Part shown: piece after piece, positions 8,012 to 16,277 of the stretch
How the letters are laid out: each line of letters starts with the position of its first letter
How positions within the stretch are numbered: position 1 is the first letter of the stretch
Origin: Dinghuibacter sp035492835
GTDB lineage: Bacteria; Bacteroidota; Bacteroidia; Chitinophagales; Chitinophagaceae
Direction of reading: 5' to 3'
Length of the DNA stretch: 64,000 nt
Assembly: GCF_035492835.1 (NCBI RefSeq)
Contig: NZ_DATJIY010000181.1
Coordinates: 17,734-81,733, forward strand
Translations under genes and position numbers: made by a program
The notes under the pieces: generated by a model
The model's database searches: none
The model's input: the letters and a program-made list of their open reading frames with translations, nothing else
Told to the model about the DNA's origin: nothing

Positions 8012-9089
8012 ATGGTTCATACCCTGTCTGGCGTCACTGTTGTGGAGCGCCGGCCTCCAGGCCCAGAGCGACACCACCTTTACCCTGACCGGCACCGTAT
8101 CCGGCATTGCCGACGGGACCCCCGTGTTCCTGTCCAACCCCAATATTTCCAAGGATACCCTGGCCAGGGCCGTAGCCCGCGGCGGCCATTTCATCCTGCA
8201 TGGCACGCTCCGCGACCCGAACCTGTATTTCCTGTCCACGCCGGCACAGCACCGGCTGCTCTTTCTCGACCCTGCAAAGATCACCGTCACGGGGAGCGAC
8301 CTGGAGCACGCCGTCGTACAGGGAGCGCCCTCGGAAACGGACTATCTGCAGTTCGAGCCCGTTTTTGCGCCCTTCTTCAACCGGCTCGGCGAGATCGCCC
8401 AACGCCTCAACGCAGAGCCCCGGGGGACGCCGGCTTCCGATAGCCTGATCGCGGTCTACCGGCAAAAGCTGGATACGCTCGATGGCATGGTCACCCAGTA
8501 TGTGACCGCCCACCCGGCTTCCCACGTCAGCACCTTTATCCTGGCCGTCCACATGCAGGTCCGTCAGCAGTACGACTGGCTGGAGGCGAGGTATAACCAG
8601 CTGGCGGCGCCGGTACAACACGATTTTTATGGCCGCATCCTGGCCGAACAGATCGCCAAGTCGCACATCGGCAAAGAAGGGACGATGGCGCTCGACTTTA
8701 CCGAAAACGACGTAAGCGGTCGCCCCATATCGCTGTCTTCCTTCCGCGGAAAATTCGTCCTCGTGGACTTCTGGGCCAGCTGGTGCGGACCCTGCCGGAT
8801 GGAGAACCCCAACGTCGTCAAGGCCTATTCCGAGTTCAAGGACAAGAACTTCACCATCCTGAGCGTATCCCTGGACCAGTCCAAGGAACCCTGGGTCAAG
8901 GCCATCGCCGACGACGGCCTCACCTGGACACAGGTGTCCGACCTCCAATACTGGAATAACGCCGCCGCCCGTCTCTACAACATCTCCAGCATCCCCCAGA
9001 ACATCCTGGTGGACCCCAAGGGGGTGATCGTGGGCCGGAACCTCAGGGGCGGCGAGCTGGAGGTCAAACTCCGGGAAGTGCTCCAATAA
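8001..9089 (+). CDS. Exported TlpA-like thioredoxin with N-terminal DUF4369-type domain
   Basis: Probable periplasmic or membrane-attached thiol-disulfide oxidoreductase. A signal peptide (about 1-22, ending AQS) precedes a beta-rich region resembling DUF4369 (about 25-110), a helical linker, and a C-terminal thioredoxin fold of AhpC/TSA-TlpA type. The active site is WCGPC at 261-265 within VDFWASWCGPCRMENP, and the cis-Pro segment SSIPQNILVDP is present. Such proteins are common in Bacteroidota and their substrates are mostly unknown. Odd point: it overlaps hisIE by 11 bases on the same strand and so appears to be translated from the trp-his message, although it has no obvious link with amino acid synthesis. 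Confidence 0.85.
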   Translation: MQNKWFIPCLASLLWSAGLQAQSDTTFTLTGTVSGIADGTPVFLSNPNISKDTLARAVARGGHFILHGTLRDPNLYFLSTPAQHRLLFLDPAKITVTGSDLEHAVVQGAPSETDYLQFEPVFAPFFNRLGEIAQRLNAEPRGTPASDSLIAVYRQKLDTLDGMVTQYVTAHPASHVSTFILAVHMQVRQQYDWLEARYNQLAAPVQHDFYGRILAEQIAKSHIGKEGTMALDFTENDVSGRPISLSSFRGKFVLVDFWASWCGPCRMENPNVVKAYSEFKDKNFTILSVSLDQSKEPWVKAIADDGLTWTQVSDLQYWNNAAARLYNISSIPQNILVDPKGVIVGRNLRGGELEVKLREVLQ

Positions 9090-9131
9090 AAGCGCCCCTT
9101 CCGACGTTGTATACCCAGAATCGATTCAGCC

Positions 9132-9800
9132 ATGCCTATACATCCCTTGAAAACCGGTCTTTTACTCCTCACGCTCTATGGCGGGCGCGCGGGCGCCCAG
9201 TGCCTCACCTATAAGCTCGACGACAAGGGCGACACCCTGAACTGCGTCGACCAGAACCACAAAAAACAGGGCCGCTGGGTGATCCACCAGGACGAGCTGC
9301 GGGGCGAACCGGCCTACGACGAGCAGGGCGTCTTTTACAACGACGTCAGGGAAGGGGTCTGGAAGCGCTTCGACGGGATGGGCGACCTGATTGCCGTCGA
9401 AAACTACAAATGGGGCAGTAAGGATGGTATACAGGAGTATTTTACCATGGCCGGTGAACCGCTCCGCGAAGAAAGCTGGCTCTCCGCCAATCCCCAGAAC
9501 CCCTACGACACCGTAGTCGTCTACGACGATCCGCACAACCCCTTCAAGGCCAATCGCCGCGTCGTCAAGCTTGAGGCCTCCACCGTCAAGAACGGCACCT
9601 GGAAATACTACGACCCCTCCCTGGGTACCGTGGCCAAGACCGAAAACTACCTACTGGGCAAGCTCCAGAACGGCATCACCACCGCCCGCGCCACCACGGA
9701 CTCCGCCGGCGCAAAGCCACCGCCCGAGGTCGAGCAATACAATAAGAAGAATTCGGGAAAGAAGAAGTACGACGTGCGTACCGGACAGACCGGGTACTGA
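9132..9800 (+). CDS. Secreted protein with MORN-like (YwqK-type) repeats
   Basis: Function unknown. The 222-residue product begins with a signal peptide (about 1-22, GGRAGAQC). It then shows imperfect repeats of the kind GVWKRFDGMGDLIAVENYKWG and NGTWKYYDPSLGTVAKTENY, the W-x-Y/F-x2-G pattern seen in MORN-variant proteins of Bacteroidota. The Cys after AQ is not in a good lipobox, so a soluble periplasmic protein is likelier than a lipoprotein. It lies 42 bases after the TlpA-like gene on the same strand and may be co-transcribed. Confidence 0.6.
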   Translation: MPIHPLKTGLLLLTLYGGRAGAQCLTYKLDDKGDTLNCVDQNHKKQGRWVIHQDELRGEPAYDEQGVFYNDVREGVWKRFDGMGDLIAVENYKWGSKDGIQEYFTMAGEPLREESWLSANPQNPYDTVVVYDDPHNPFKANRRVVKLEASTVKNGTWKYYDPSLGTVAKTENYLLGKLQNGITTARATTDSAGAKPPPEVEQYNKKNSGKKKYDVRTGQTGY

Positions 9801-9837
9801 TCACCCAGGGATTGCATAGGAAAGGTGCCGGCGCAAA

Positions 9838-10905
9838 TCACCAGCCCATCGTCTGCTTTAGGAATGCAGTAAGCTCCCCGGCGATCTCCTTCTGCTCCAC
9901 TATATCCGGGTGCGCCCCGCACCCATGGTGATACCACTTGCTGAAGCTGTAAGTGAAGACCTTTTTATCGCCACCCGTTTGTGCCGCCAGGACGATCGCG
10001 CCGAGGTAGCGCTTGAGCACCCGGGCCAGCCTGGCGTCCGCCATGGGGCTGTTCAGGCAAACGAAGGTCGCGGAAGGATAGTGACCCCGGAGGTCCTGGA
10101 GGAAGTGCAGGTAATTCCCGCAAAAAGTCGTCGAATCCTGTATACCGTCGTTCTGACCGAGACACACAGTGACCACGTCGGGCTGGTACCGGCTAAAATC
10201 CCATTGGATGGAATCCGCGCGCATATCGACCTTGCCGAATACCTGGGGCATGATGATGTCCATGTTGCAACAGCTGTGCATCAGACCGATGCCGGATACC
10301 GCGGATAGATACCACTGCGCGTTCAGCGCGCGCGCCGTAACCGGGCCATACGCCATATAGGCGTTATGCTGGTCGTACCATTCCCCCTGTCCGCAAGGCT
10401 TGATCGACATATCGGCCCCGTAACCGCAGGTGATCGAATTGCCGATGAACTCGATCTTGCGCGTAGGGGCCGCGGGCAGGTCGAGTAATTTTTTACAGCG
10501 CAGCCCGGCAAGACCGATATAGCCGACGCCCGCTTCGGTATTCTTGCACAGGATGAGCCGGTGGCTGCCGGCCTTGATCCGCGCCTCGATGGTCAGCGTA
10601 TCTGACTTTCCCCGTGTCTGAAGGCGGTAGGGGGTTTCGTCATCCACCTGTATTTCGATGTAATTATGGGATTTACCATACAGGACCTCGTCCTTTAGGT
10701 AGAGCTGGCAGGAAGAGCCTTCGAATTTAACCTCCACATAAACCCCCGGTTGCCAGAAATGCGGCTCTTTGGGGTTGCTGAAGTCCACGCGACCGGTGTA
10801 CCGGATATGAGGGTCGTCGGCACCATAAAAATTCATGGAACTGCTTGAGGGGATTGCACTTATGAGCGGCAGCAACAGGATCGGCAGCAGGAGGCGGGCG
10901 GACAT
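9838..10905 (-). CDS. Exported SGNH/GDSL esterase, CE2-type (probable acetyl esterase)
   Basis: Probably removes acetyl groups from xylan or other polysaccharides outside the cytoplasm. A signal peptide (about 1-22) is followed by a beta-sandwich N-terminal domain (about 25-140) and an SGNH hydrolase domain. Motifs: block I FIGNSITCG with catalytic Ser157, Gly/Asn-containing CLGQNDG near 257, and block V GCGAHPDIVEQ with catalytic His. The two-domain order is that of carbohydrate esterase family 2. The ATG at 10905 gives a proper signal peptide; an 11-codon extension upstream does not. It is transcribed away from the SPFH gene. Confidence 0.82.
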   Translation of the reverse strand: MSARLLLPILLLPLISAIPSSSSMNFYGADDPHIRYTGRVDFSNPKEPHFWQPGVYVEVKFEGSSCQLYLKDEVLYGKSHNYIEIQVDDETPYRLQTRGKSDTLTIEARIKAGSHRLILCKNTEAGVGYIGLAGLRCKKLLDLPAAPTRKIEFIGNSITCGYGADMSIKPCGQGEWYDQHNAYMAYGPVTARALNAQWYLSAVSGIGLMHSCCNMDIIMPQVFGKVDMRADSIQWDFSRYQPDVVTVCLGQNDGIQDSTTFCGNYLHFLQDLRGHYPSATFVCLNSPMADARLARVLKRYLGAIVLAAQTGGDKKVFTYSFSKWYHHGCGAHPDIVEQKEIAGELTAFLKQTMGW

Positions 10906-10951
10906 GAATTTTTTTTTAAAGGTAACGCTACCTACCAATACAAAAACCGCT

Positions 10952-10978
10952 TACATTTGATATCAAATTAATATCAAA
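10952..10978 (+). promoter_or_regulatory. Promoter -7 element overlapping a palindromic operator candidate of the SPFH operon
   Basis: TACATTTG (10952-10959) matches the Bacteroidota -7 consensus TAnnTTTG exactly and lies 22 bases before the SPFH start codon. Overlapping it is the perfect 12-base palindrome TTTGATATCAAA (10956-10967), followed by a second ATATCAAA (10971-10978) in direct orientation, 11 bases from the first. No clear -33 TTG is visible. The geometry suggests a repressor site; the small RHH protein encoded in the same operon is the natural candidate ligand. Confidence 0.55.
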
Positions 10979-10981
10979 ATA

Positions 10982-11848
10982 ATGGAAAAGCTTATACGCC
11001 CGGTTCCGGGTTTTCTGGCCCTTTTCTTTGCCCTCGTACTGCTGGCTTCGGGCATTGCCTGTTTTTCCCTGAATGACGGCCAGAACGGCTGGCTCGTCGT
11101 GGCAGGCGTCGTTTGCCTCGTGGCCTCCTTTTTCCTCCTTAAGGGGATCATGATCATCCAGCCGAACCAAGCCCGGGTTTGCACCTTCTTTGGCCGCTAC
11201 ATCGGCTCGGTCAAGGATAACGGCCTGATGTGGATCAACCCTTTCTATTCCACCACCAAGGTGTCGCTACGGGTCGTCAACCTGAACGGCCAGGTCCTGA
11301 AGGTCAACGACAAGATGGGGAACCCGGTGGAAATCGCCTGCGTCATCGTCTGGCAGGTCAGCGACACCTATAAGGCGACCTTTGACGTGGCGGACTTCAA
11401 GCAGTACGTCACCATCCAAAGCGAGGCTTCGGTCCGTCACCTGGCGCAGACCTGTCCTTACGACAACATGGAGGACGAAAAGGCCGAGATCACGCTTCGC
11501 GAAGGCGGCGAGAAGGTCAGCGAGCTGCTGGAAAGCGAATTGAACGAACGCCTGGCGCCCGCCGGCATCGTCGTCAAGGAGGCCAGGATCAGCCACCTTG
11601 CCTACGCCCAGGAAATCGCCGGGGCCATGCTCCAGCGCCAGCAGGCCACCGCGATCGTGGCCGCCCGGACGAAGATCGTGGAGGGCGCCGTGGGCATGGT
11701 GGAGCTGGCCCTCGACCAGTTGTCCAAACGCCACATCGTGGAGCTCGACGACGAGCGCAAGGCCACGATGGTCTCTAACCTGATGGTGGTGCTCTGCGGC
11801 GAACGTGGCGCACAACCGGTTCTGAACACAGGGTCGTTATACCAATGA
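10982..11848 (+). CDS. SPFH/Band-7 domain membrane protein
   Basis: Member of the stomatin/prohibitin/flotillin/HflK superfamily, membrane scaffolds usually facing the periplasm or cytoplasm as oligomeric cages. The 288-residue protein has two close N-terminal hydrophobic segments (about 10-28 and 36-55), then the SPFH core starting IIQPNQARVCTFFGRYIG, with RVVNLNGQVLKVNDKMGNPVEI typical of the family. A coiled helical region with alanine-rich repeats follows (EIAGAMLQRQQATAIVAARTKIVEGAV), and a stretch resembling the flotillin/YqiK tail. It overlaps the small RHH gene by ATGA. The function of this subfamily is not established. Confidence 0.85.
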   Translation: MEKLIRPVPGFLALFFALVLLASGIACFSLNDGQNGWLVVAGVVCLVASFFLLKGIMIIQPNQARVCTFFGRYIGSVKDNGLMWINPFYSTTKVSLRVVNLNGQVLKVNDKMGNPVEIACVIVWQVSDTYKATFDVADFKQYVTIQSEASVRHLAQTCPYDNMEDEKAEITLREGGEKVSELLESELNERLAPAGIVVKEARISHLAYAQEIAGAMLQRQQATAIVAARTKIVEGAVGMVELALDQLSKRHIVELDDERKATMVSNLMVVLCGERGAQPVLNTGSLYQ

Positions 11849-12042
11849 GCGGAAAAAAAAGTTTTGCCCTGCGATTGGACGAGGACCTGTACCAGGCTTT
11901 GGAGCGATGGGCACAGGATGAGTTCCGCAGCGTGAACGGGCAGATAGAGTGGGCGCTGCACCAGCAGCTGAAGGCCGCGGGACGGCTCAGGGAGAGTCGT
12001 CCCCCTTCTCCTCCTCCGAACCAGGCTCCGCCTTCACCGTGA
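11845..12042 (+). CDS. Arc-type ribbon-helix-helix small protein
   Basis: A 65-residue product. Residues about 5-46 read as an Arc/MetJ-type ribbon-helix-helix unit: the strand KSFALRLDED, then helices LYQALERWAQDEF and VNGQIEWALHQQLKAAG. Such proteins bind DNA as dimers and often regulate their own operon. The start overlaps the SPFH stop (ATGA). The last 18 residues are a Pro/Ser-rich tail (SRPPSPPPNQAPPSP) encoded where the gene runs 56 bases into the convergent CNNM gene, so this tail is probably a by-product of overprinting. Confidence 0.72.
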   Translation: MSGKKSFALRLDEDLYQALERWAQDEFRSVNGQIEWALHQQLKAAGRLRESRPPSPPPNQAPPSP

Positions 12043-13297
12043 CCAGCACCTTATCGATGCGGTGCCCATCCATATCCACGATTTCGAAGACGAAGTTCTT
12101 CCACTGGAGCATTTCGCCGGTGGAAGGGATGCGTTCCAGCTCATGGAGGATAAAGCCCGCCAGGGTGTCGTATTCCATCTCCTCGGTGTCGATCCACTCC
12201 AGCTTGTCGAAGTACTGCATGAAGTCGTAAAACGGCAGCTGGCCATCGACGAGATAGGACCCGTCGGAGCGGCGGAGTATCTCGTAGTCGTCCTGCCCGG
12301 TCTCGGGCATGTCGCCCACGATGGCTTCGAGGATGTCGTTGAGCGTGACCATACCCTGGAGGGTGCCGTATTCATCGACGATAAAACAGGAATGTATCTT
12401 CGCCTGCTTGAATTTCTCCAGCACCTGGTAGGCGGAGTTGTTTTCCGGGACATACAACGCGGGTCGCATGATCTCCGAAAGACGGGTAGAGGGCTCCACG
12501 CGGAAAAGGTCCTTGAGCGTAATGATGCCCTTGATGTCGTCGATGTTTTTGTCGCAGAGCGGGTAGGTGTAGTGCGTGGATTCGCGGACGCGGTCGCGCA
12601 CGGCGGCTACTGGCGAGTCCAGGTCGAACCAGATGATGTCGCTCCGGTGGGTCATCAGCGACGTGATGTTGCGGTCCCCCAGGTGGAACACCCGCTCGAT
12701 GATCTCCTGCTCCGCTTCTTCGATGGCGCCGTGTTCGGTGCCTTCGTTGATGATCGCCTTGATCTCGTCCTCCGTCACCTGGTTTTCGTGGTTTTCGATC
12801 CGGAAGATGCGGTAGAGGAAGTTCGAGGATTTGGTGAGCGTCCAGGTGAACGGGAACATCACCTTGGACAGGACGCTCATGATCCCGGAAAGCGCCTTGC
12901 CGATGGTTTCGGGGGCGGACAGCCCGATCCTTTTGGGGACCAGCTCGCCCAGTACCAATACGAAGTAACTGACCACCAATACGATGATGACCGTCGCAAG
13001 GTCCTCGGTGTGTTGTCCGAGCCAGTGAAAACGCCTCAGCCAGCTGGAAAGGTCCCCCTCCATGGCCCTCCCGGACAGGTTCCCGATCAGGATACCGATC
13101 AGGGTAAGACCTATCTGGACGGTCGAAATAAGCCGGGCGGGTTGCGCGGCCAGCTCCAGCGCCTGGCGGGCGGCCTCGTCGCCCTTGGCGGCCTGCGCCT
13201 CGAGCCTCGCCTTACGGGCGGATACCAGCGCGATTTCCGCCATCGCAAAAAATCCGTTCAGGAGGATCAAGCCGAAAATGATCAATAACTCGGTCAT
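11987..13297 (-). CDS. CNNM/CorC-family membrane protein (HlyC/CorC type, CBS pair)
   Basis: Probable Mg2+/Co2+ efflux-related membrane protein; the older name is hemolysin family protein. Order of domains in 436 residues: N-terminal DUF21/CNNM transmembrane domain (about 1-190, MAEIALVSARKARLE and GLTLIGILIGNLSG), a tandem CBS domain region (about 215-330, with SLMTHRSDIIWFDLDSP and VDEYGTLQGMVTLNDILEAIVGD), and a C-terminal CorC_HlyC domain (about 345-425). Its start overlaps the stop of the PAP2 gene (ATGA on the minus strand), so the two form an operon. Its 3' end overlaps the RHH gene tail. Confidence 0.92.
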   Translation of the reverse strand: MTELLIIFGLILLNGFFAMAEIALVSARKARLEAQAAKGDEAARQALELAAQPARLISTVQIGLTLIGILIGNLSGRAMEGDLSSWLRRFHWLGQHTEDLATVIIVLVVSYFVLVLGELVPKRIGLSAPETIGKALSGIMSVLSKVMFPFTWTLTKSSNFLYRIFRIENHENQVTEDEIKAIINEGTEHGAIEEAEQEIIERVFHLGDRNITSLMTHRSDIIWFDLDSPVAAVRDRVRESTHYTYPLCDKNIDDIKGIITLKDLFRVEPSTRLSEIMRPALYVPENNSAYQVLEKFKQAKIHSCFIVDEYGTLQGMVTLNDILEAIVGDMPETGQDDYEILRRSDGSYLVDGQLPFYDFMQYFDKLEWIDTEEMEYDTLAGFILHELERIPSTGEMLQWKNFVFEIVDMDGHRIDKVLVTVKAEPGSEEEKGDDSP

Positions 13298-13878
13298 TCT
13301 GGAGAGGGATTGGTGAACAAAAGGGGCCCGATCTTCCGGTTATATAAACGGGCAAACACCATACCGGCCAGGATGCCTAGTACGGCGCCACCCAATACAT
13401 CCAGGGGGAAATGCACCCCCACATATACCTGGGCGTAGGATATCATGGCCGCCCAGGCCCAGGCCGCCCACCAGCCGCGGCTGATACGCCCCAGCGTGAG
13501 AGCCATGAAGGTGGCCATGCCGAAGTGGTTGGTCGCATGGGCGGAGGGGAAACTGCCGCCCTGGGGGCAATAGTTGGCCAGGAACCGCACCGATCCGCCC
13601 AGCGCGCATGGCCTTATCCTGCCCACGGCCTCCTTCAGGATATGGCTGGACACGGTATCGGTCACGGCCACACAGCCTATAAAAAAGCAGGCCCACCACC
13701 AGCCCCTCCAACCAAAATTCAGGACTACAAACAGGAGCAGGAAAAAATACAGGGGCGTCCAAAAAAGGGCCTCCCGTACAAACAGGAAAAAATGGTCGAA
13801 AAAGGGGTTGGTCCAGCGGCTGTTGATGCTTTCAAAGAGGATTCTGTCCCCGTGTATGATCTGCTGAAGGAGGTCCAT
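13294..13878 (-). CDS. PAP2-family membrane phosphatase
   Basis: Integral membrane acid phosphatase acting on a lipid phosphate such as undecaprenyl pyrophosphate or phosphatidic acid. The three signature motifs are present in 194 residues: KEAVGRIRPC (KX6RP), PSAHATN (PSGH type, with Ala for Gly) and the final YVGVHFPLDVLGG (SRX5HX3D type, catalytic His and Asp). About five transmembrane helices are visible. Substrate cannot be decided from sequence. It is co-transcribed with the CNNM gene and divergent from the LTA-synthase-like gene. Confidence 0.9.
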   Translation of the reverse strand: MDLLQQIIHGDRILFESINSRWTNPFFDHFFLFVREALFWTPLYFFLLLFVVLNFGWRGWWWACFFIGCVAVTDTVSSHILKEAVGRIRPCALGGSVRFLANYCPQGGSFPSAHATNHFGMATFMALTLGRISRGWWAAWAWAAMISYAQVYVGVHFPLDVLGGAVLGILAGMVFARLYNRKIGPLLFTNPSPE

Positions 13879-13986
13879 GCTGGTATAAAAATCCGAAATT
13901 TTTGCAAATCAAAGAGTTTTCTGAATTTTGCCCCTTGTGCGTTATGTTTTGGTGAAGGAATCATTAACTCATTATTATCTATTCAT

Positions 13987-15972
13987 ATGTTTACATCCCT
14001 GCCCAGGTATATGCGGTGGCTTCTCTTTACCGCCGTTGTGTTCCTGGTCGTTATGAGCCTCGCCAGGCTGTTGCTATACCTTACCTATACCTCCACACAG
14101 ACCTTTGGCCATGTCCTGCCCGCCTTTTGGCTTGGGGTCCGGTATGACCTGCGGGACGTCGGTATACTATCGGTTTTCCTCCTGTTGTTCGGATCGATCC
14201 CTGTTTTCCATCCCTACCGGGGCCGCTGGGGCAAAACCGCCTGGTTTGTCATCCTCTGGGTCGCGGCGGTGGTCCTGACGTTTGTCTACGCGTTCGACTT
14301 CCAGTACTACGACTATTTGTCACAGCGGCTGAACGCCAGCGTGCTCACGTATATGGGGGACGGGGAAACCTCCCTCAGCATGATCTGGGAAAGTTATCCC
14401 GTGATAAAGATATTCCTCACCATCGTCGGCGTAGTACTGATACTCATGGTCGTCCTCCGTTGGGGTTACCGGGTGATCGGCCGAAGCGAGGTTCGCACCT
14501 CACGCGCCGCCCGGTGGATCTGGGGCGTGGTTATATTTGTTTTGCTTGCGGGGGGTATCTTCGGTCACATTGGGCAATACCCCCTGCGCTGGAGTGACGC
14601 CTTCTCCCTGGCCAGCGACCGTCAGGCGCAGCTGGCGCTGAATCCGTTCCAGAGTTTCTTCAGCTCGATGAAATTCCGTTTCAAGAATTTCGACAAGGAC
14701 GCGACCCGGAAATATTATCCGATGATGGCGGAGTACCTGGGGGTGGACCGTCCCGACAGTGTGGCGTTGAACTACACCCGCACGGTCGCCCCGCCTACGC
14801 CGCTCGCCGCTGTGGCGCGGCCTAACGTGATCCTGGTCATCTGCGAGAGCTTCAGCGGCTATAAAAGCTCGATGTGGGGCAATCCACTCAACACGACGCC
14901 CTTCTTCGACTCCCTGTGCGACAGGGGTGTTTTCTTCGATCATTGTTTTACGCCCCACTACGGCACGGCCCGGGGTGTATGGGCCACGGTGACGGGTACC
15001 CCCGACGTGGCGATCGACAATACCTCCAGCCGGAACCCGCAGGCGGTCGACCAGCACTCGATCCTCAACGACCTGTCGGGTTACGAGAAGTACTATTTTA
15101 TCGGGGGGAGCGCCAGCTGGGCGAACATCCGGGGCGTGCTCGAGAACAACCTCAAGGGCCTGCACCTCTACGAGGAGAGCGACTACAAGGCCCCCCGGCT
15201 CGACGTCTGGGGCGTCAGCGACAAAAACCTCTTCGTCGAGGCCACGGGCGTGCTGGCCAAACAGAACAAGCCCTTTTTTGCCATCATCCAGACATCCGAC
15301 AACCACCGGCCGTATACCATCCCCGCCGAAGACCGGAAGGACTTCAATGAGGTGGGCTACCCCGAGGATACGCTGCGTAAATACGGTTTCCAGGAAAACG
15401 AGGAGCTCAACGCCTTCCGGTATACCGACTTTTGCTACCGCCGCTTTATCGAAACCGCACAGGGCGCGCCCTGGTTCCGCAATACCGTCTTCGTATTTAT
15501 CGGGGACCACGGCATACGCGGGGACGCCGGGGATATGCTGCCCCGGGCCTGGACGGACGAAGCGCTGACCTGTTTTCATGTGCCCCTGCTGTTCTATGCG
15601 CCGGGTTTGCTGGGCCCCGCCCGGCACACCATGAACTGCTCGCAGGTGGACGTGCTGCCCTCGATCGCGGGTCTGCTGCACGCTCCGCATACCAATACCA
15701 CCCTGGGCCGGGACCTCTTCCACCCGCGCGACACGACGTCCGACGTCTCGTTCATCATGGACCACGACGCCAAGGAGATCGGCGTCGTGCTCGACGGGTA
15801 TTACTATGTCCGTCAGATCACCGGCGGCAAGGAGCGGTTTGTGTCGATCCGCGACAACGCGGTCCCCGCCGGGCCTGCCGCGGACAGCCTCGAGGGGCGG
15901 ATGCGCCGGTTTACGGATGCCTTCTATGAGACGGCGCGGTACCTGCTGGTGAATAATCACAAGAAACCCTGA
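13987..15972 (+). CDS. LTA-synthase-family membrane sulfatase-fold enzyme
   Basis: Alkaline-phosphatase-superfamily phosphotransferase anchored by about five N-terminal transmembrane helices (roughly residues 10-200) with an extracytoplasmic catalytic domain (about 270-610). Motifs: NVILVICESFSGYKSSMWG (metal-binding Glu), HYGTARGVWA with the probable nucleophilic Thr, and the DHGIRGDAGDML segment with metal-binding Asp/His. In Gram-positive bacteria the family polymerises glycerol phosphate; Bacteroidota have no lipoteichoic acid, so a role in modifying lipids or surface glycans with phospho-head groups is likelier. The ATG at 13987 precedes the first hydrophobic helix; in-frame codons upstream overlap the divergent PAP2 gene and were not used. 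Confidence 0.85.
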   Translation: MFTSLPRYMRWLLFTAVVFLVVMSLARLLLYLTYTSTQTFGHVLPAFWLGVRYDLRDVGILSVFLLLFGSIPVFHPYRGRWGKTAWFVILWVAAVVLTFVYAFDFQYYDYLSQRLNASVLTYMGDGETSLSMIWESYPVIKIFLTIVGVVLILMVVLRWGYRVIGRSEVRTSRAARWIWGVVIFVLLAGGIFGHIGQYPLRWSDAFSLASDRQAQLALNPFQSFFSSMKFRFKNFDKDATRKYYPMMAEYLGVDRPDSVALNYTRTVAPPTPLAAVARPNVILVICESFSGYKSSMWGNPLNTTPFFDSLCDRGVFFDHCFTPHYGTARGVWATVTGTPDVAIDNTSSRNPQAVDQHSILNDLSGYEKYYFIGGSASWANIRGVLENNLKGLHLYEESDYKAPRLDVWGVSDKNLFVEATGVLAKQNKPFFAIIQTSDNHRPYTIPAEDRKDFNEVGYPEDTLRKYGFQENEELNAFRYTDFCYRRFIETAQGAPWFRNTVFVFIGDHGIRGDAGDMLPRAWTDEALTCFHVPLLFYAPGLLGPARHTMNCSQVDVLPSIAGLLHAPHTNTTLGRDLFHPRDTTSDVSFIMDHDAKEIGVVLDGYYYVRQITGGKERFVSIRDNAVPAGPAADSLEGRMRRFTDAFYETARYLLVNNHKKP

Positions 15973-16255
15973 GCGGGGGCGTTAGGCGCCGCCGCCCCAG
16001 CGTTCAACGGCTGCCGTCGCCGCGGGATTTTCCCCGGGTTGCTTGCTTTGAATATAGAATTGTTTTATATTTGAACTATTAAAATCCAACGATCCGGTCT
16101 CTAATGAATAAACCGCACCTTCTGGCCACAGGGCATCACGCCTGTCACCCCCTCGACAACATCGTATTTTTTGGTAATTCGGGCCCGACCCGGAAGCCAC
16201 GGCTTTTATAAATTCCGGCGCCGTAGACGGCGTCGCTTACTTACCCATTATGAAC
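15973..16255. other. Intergenic gap of about 280 bases without a supported gene
   Basis: No coding feature is supported here. Just after the upstream stop is a GC hairpin (stem GGGGCG 15976-15981 with CGCCCC 15993-15998) lacking a T-run, so a weak terminator at best. The middle (about 16040-16100) is AT-rich. A 72-codon minus-strand frame across 15982-16200 has a plausible start but no recognisable domain. A second small hairpin lies at 16218-16233. I recognise no RNA family. Confidence 0.4.
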
Positions 16256-16277
16256 GGGCCCGGGTTTTCCCGGGCCC
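16256..16277 (-). terminator. Perfect GC hairpin at the end of the methyltransferase gene
   Basis: Nine-base perfect stem GGGCCCGGG / CCCGGGCCC with a TTTT loop, directly abutting the stop codon of the minus-strand methyltransferase gene. There is no T-run after the stem on either strand, so it may act as a 3' stabilising hairpin or a Rho-assisted terminator rather than a classical intrinsic one. Confidence 0.55.

Noticed and set aside
12062..13288. 408-codon plus-strand frame and similar long antisense frames (e.g. 14500-15960, 18431-19588, 20893-22263, 29712-31067, 42468-43976, 44769-46175, 59202-60806)
   Set aside because: All are shadows of well-supported genes on the other strand.
15982..16200. 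72-codon minus-strand frame in the largest gap
   Set aside because: No domain, no promoter-like element and no neighbour coupling; composition looks like random frame in GC-rich DNA.
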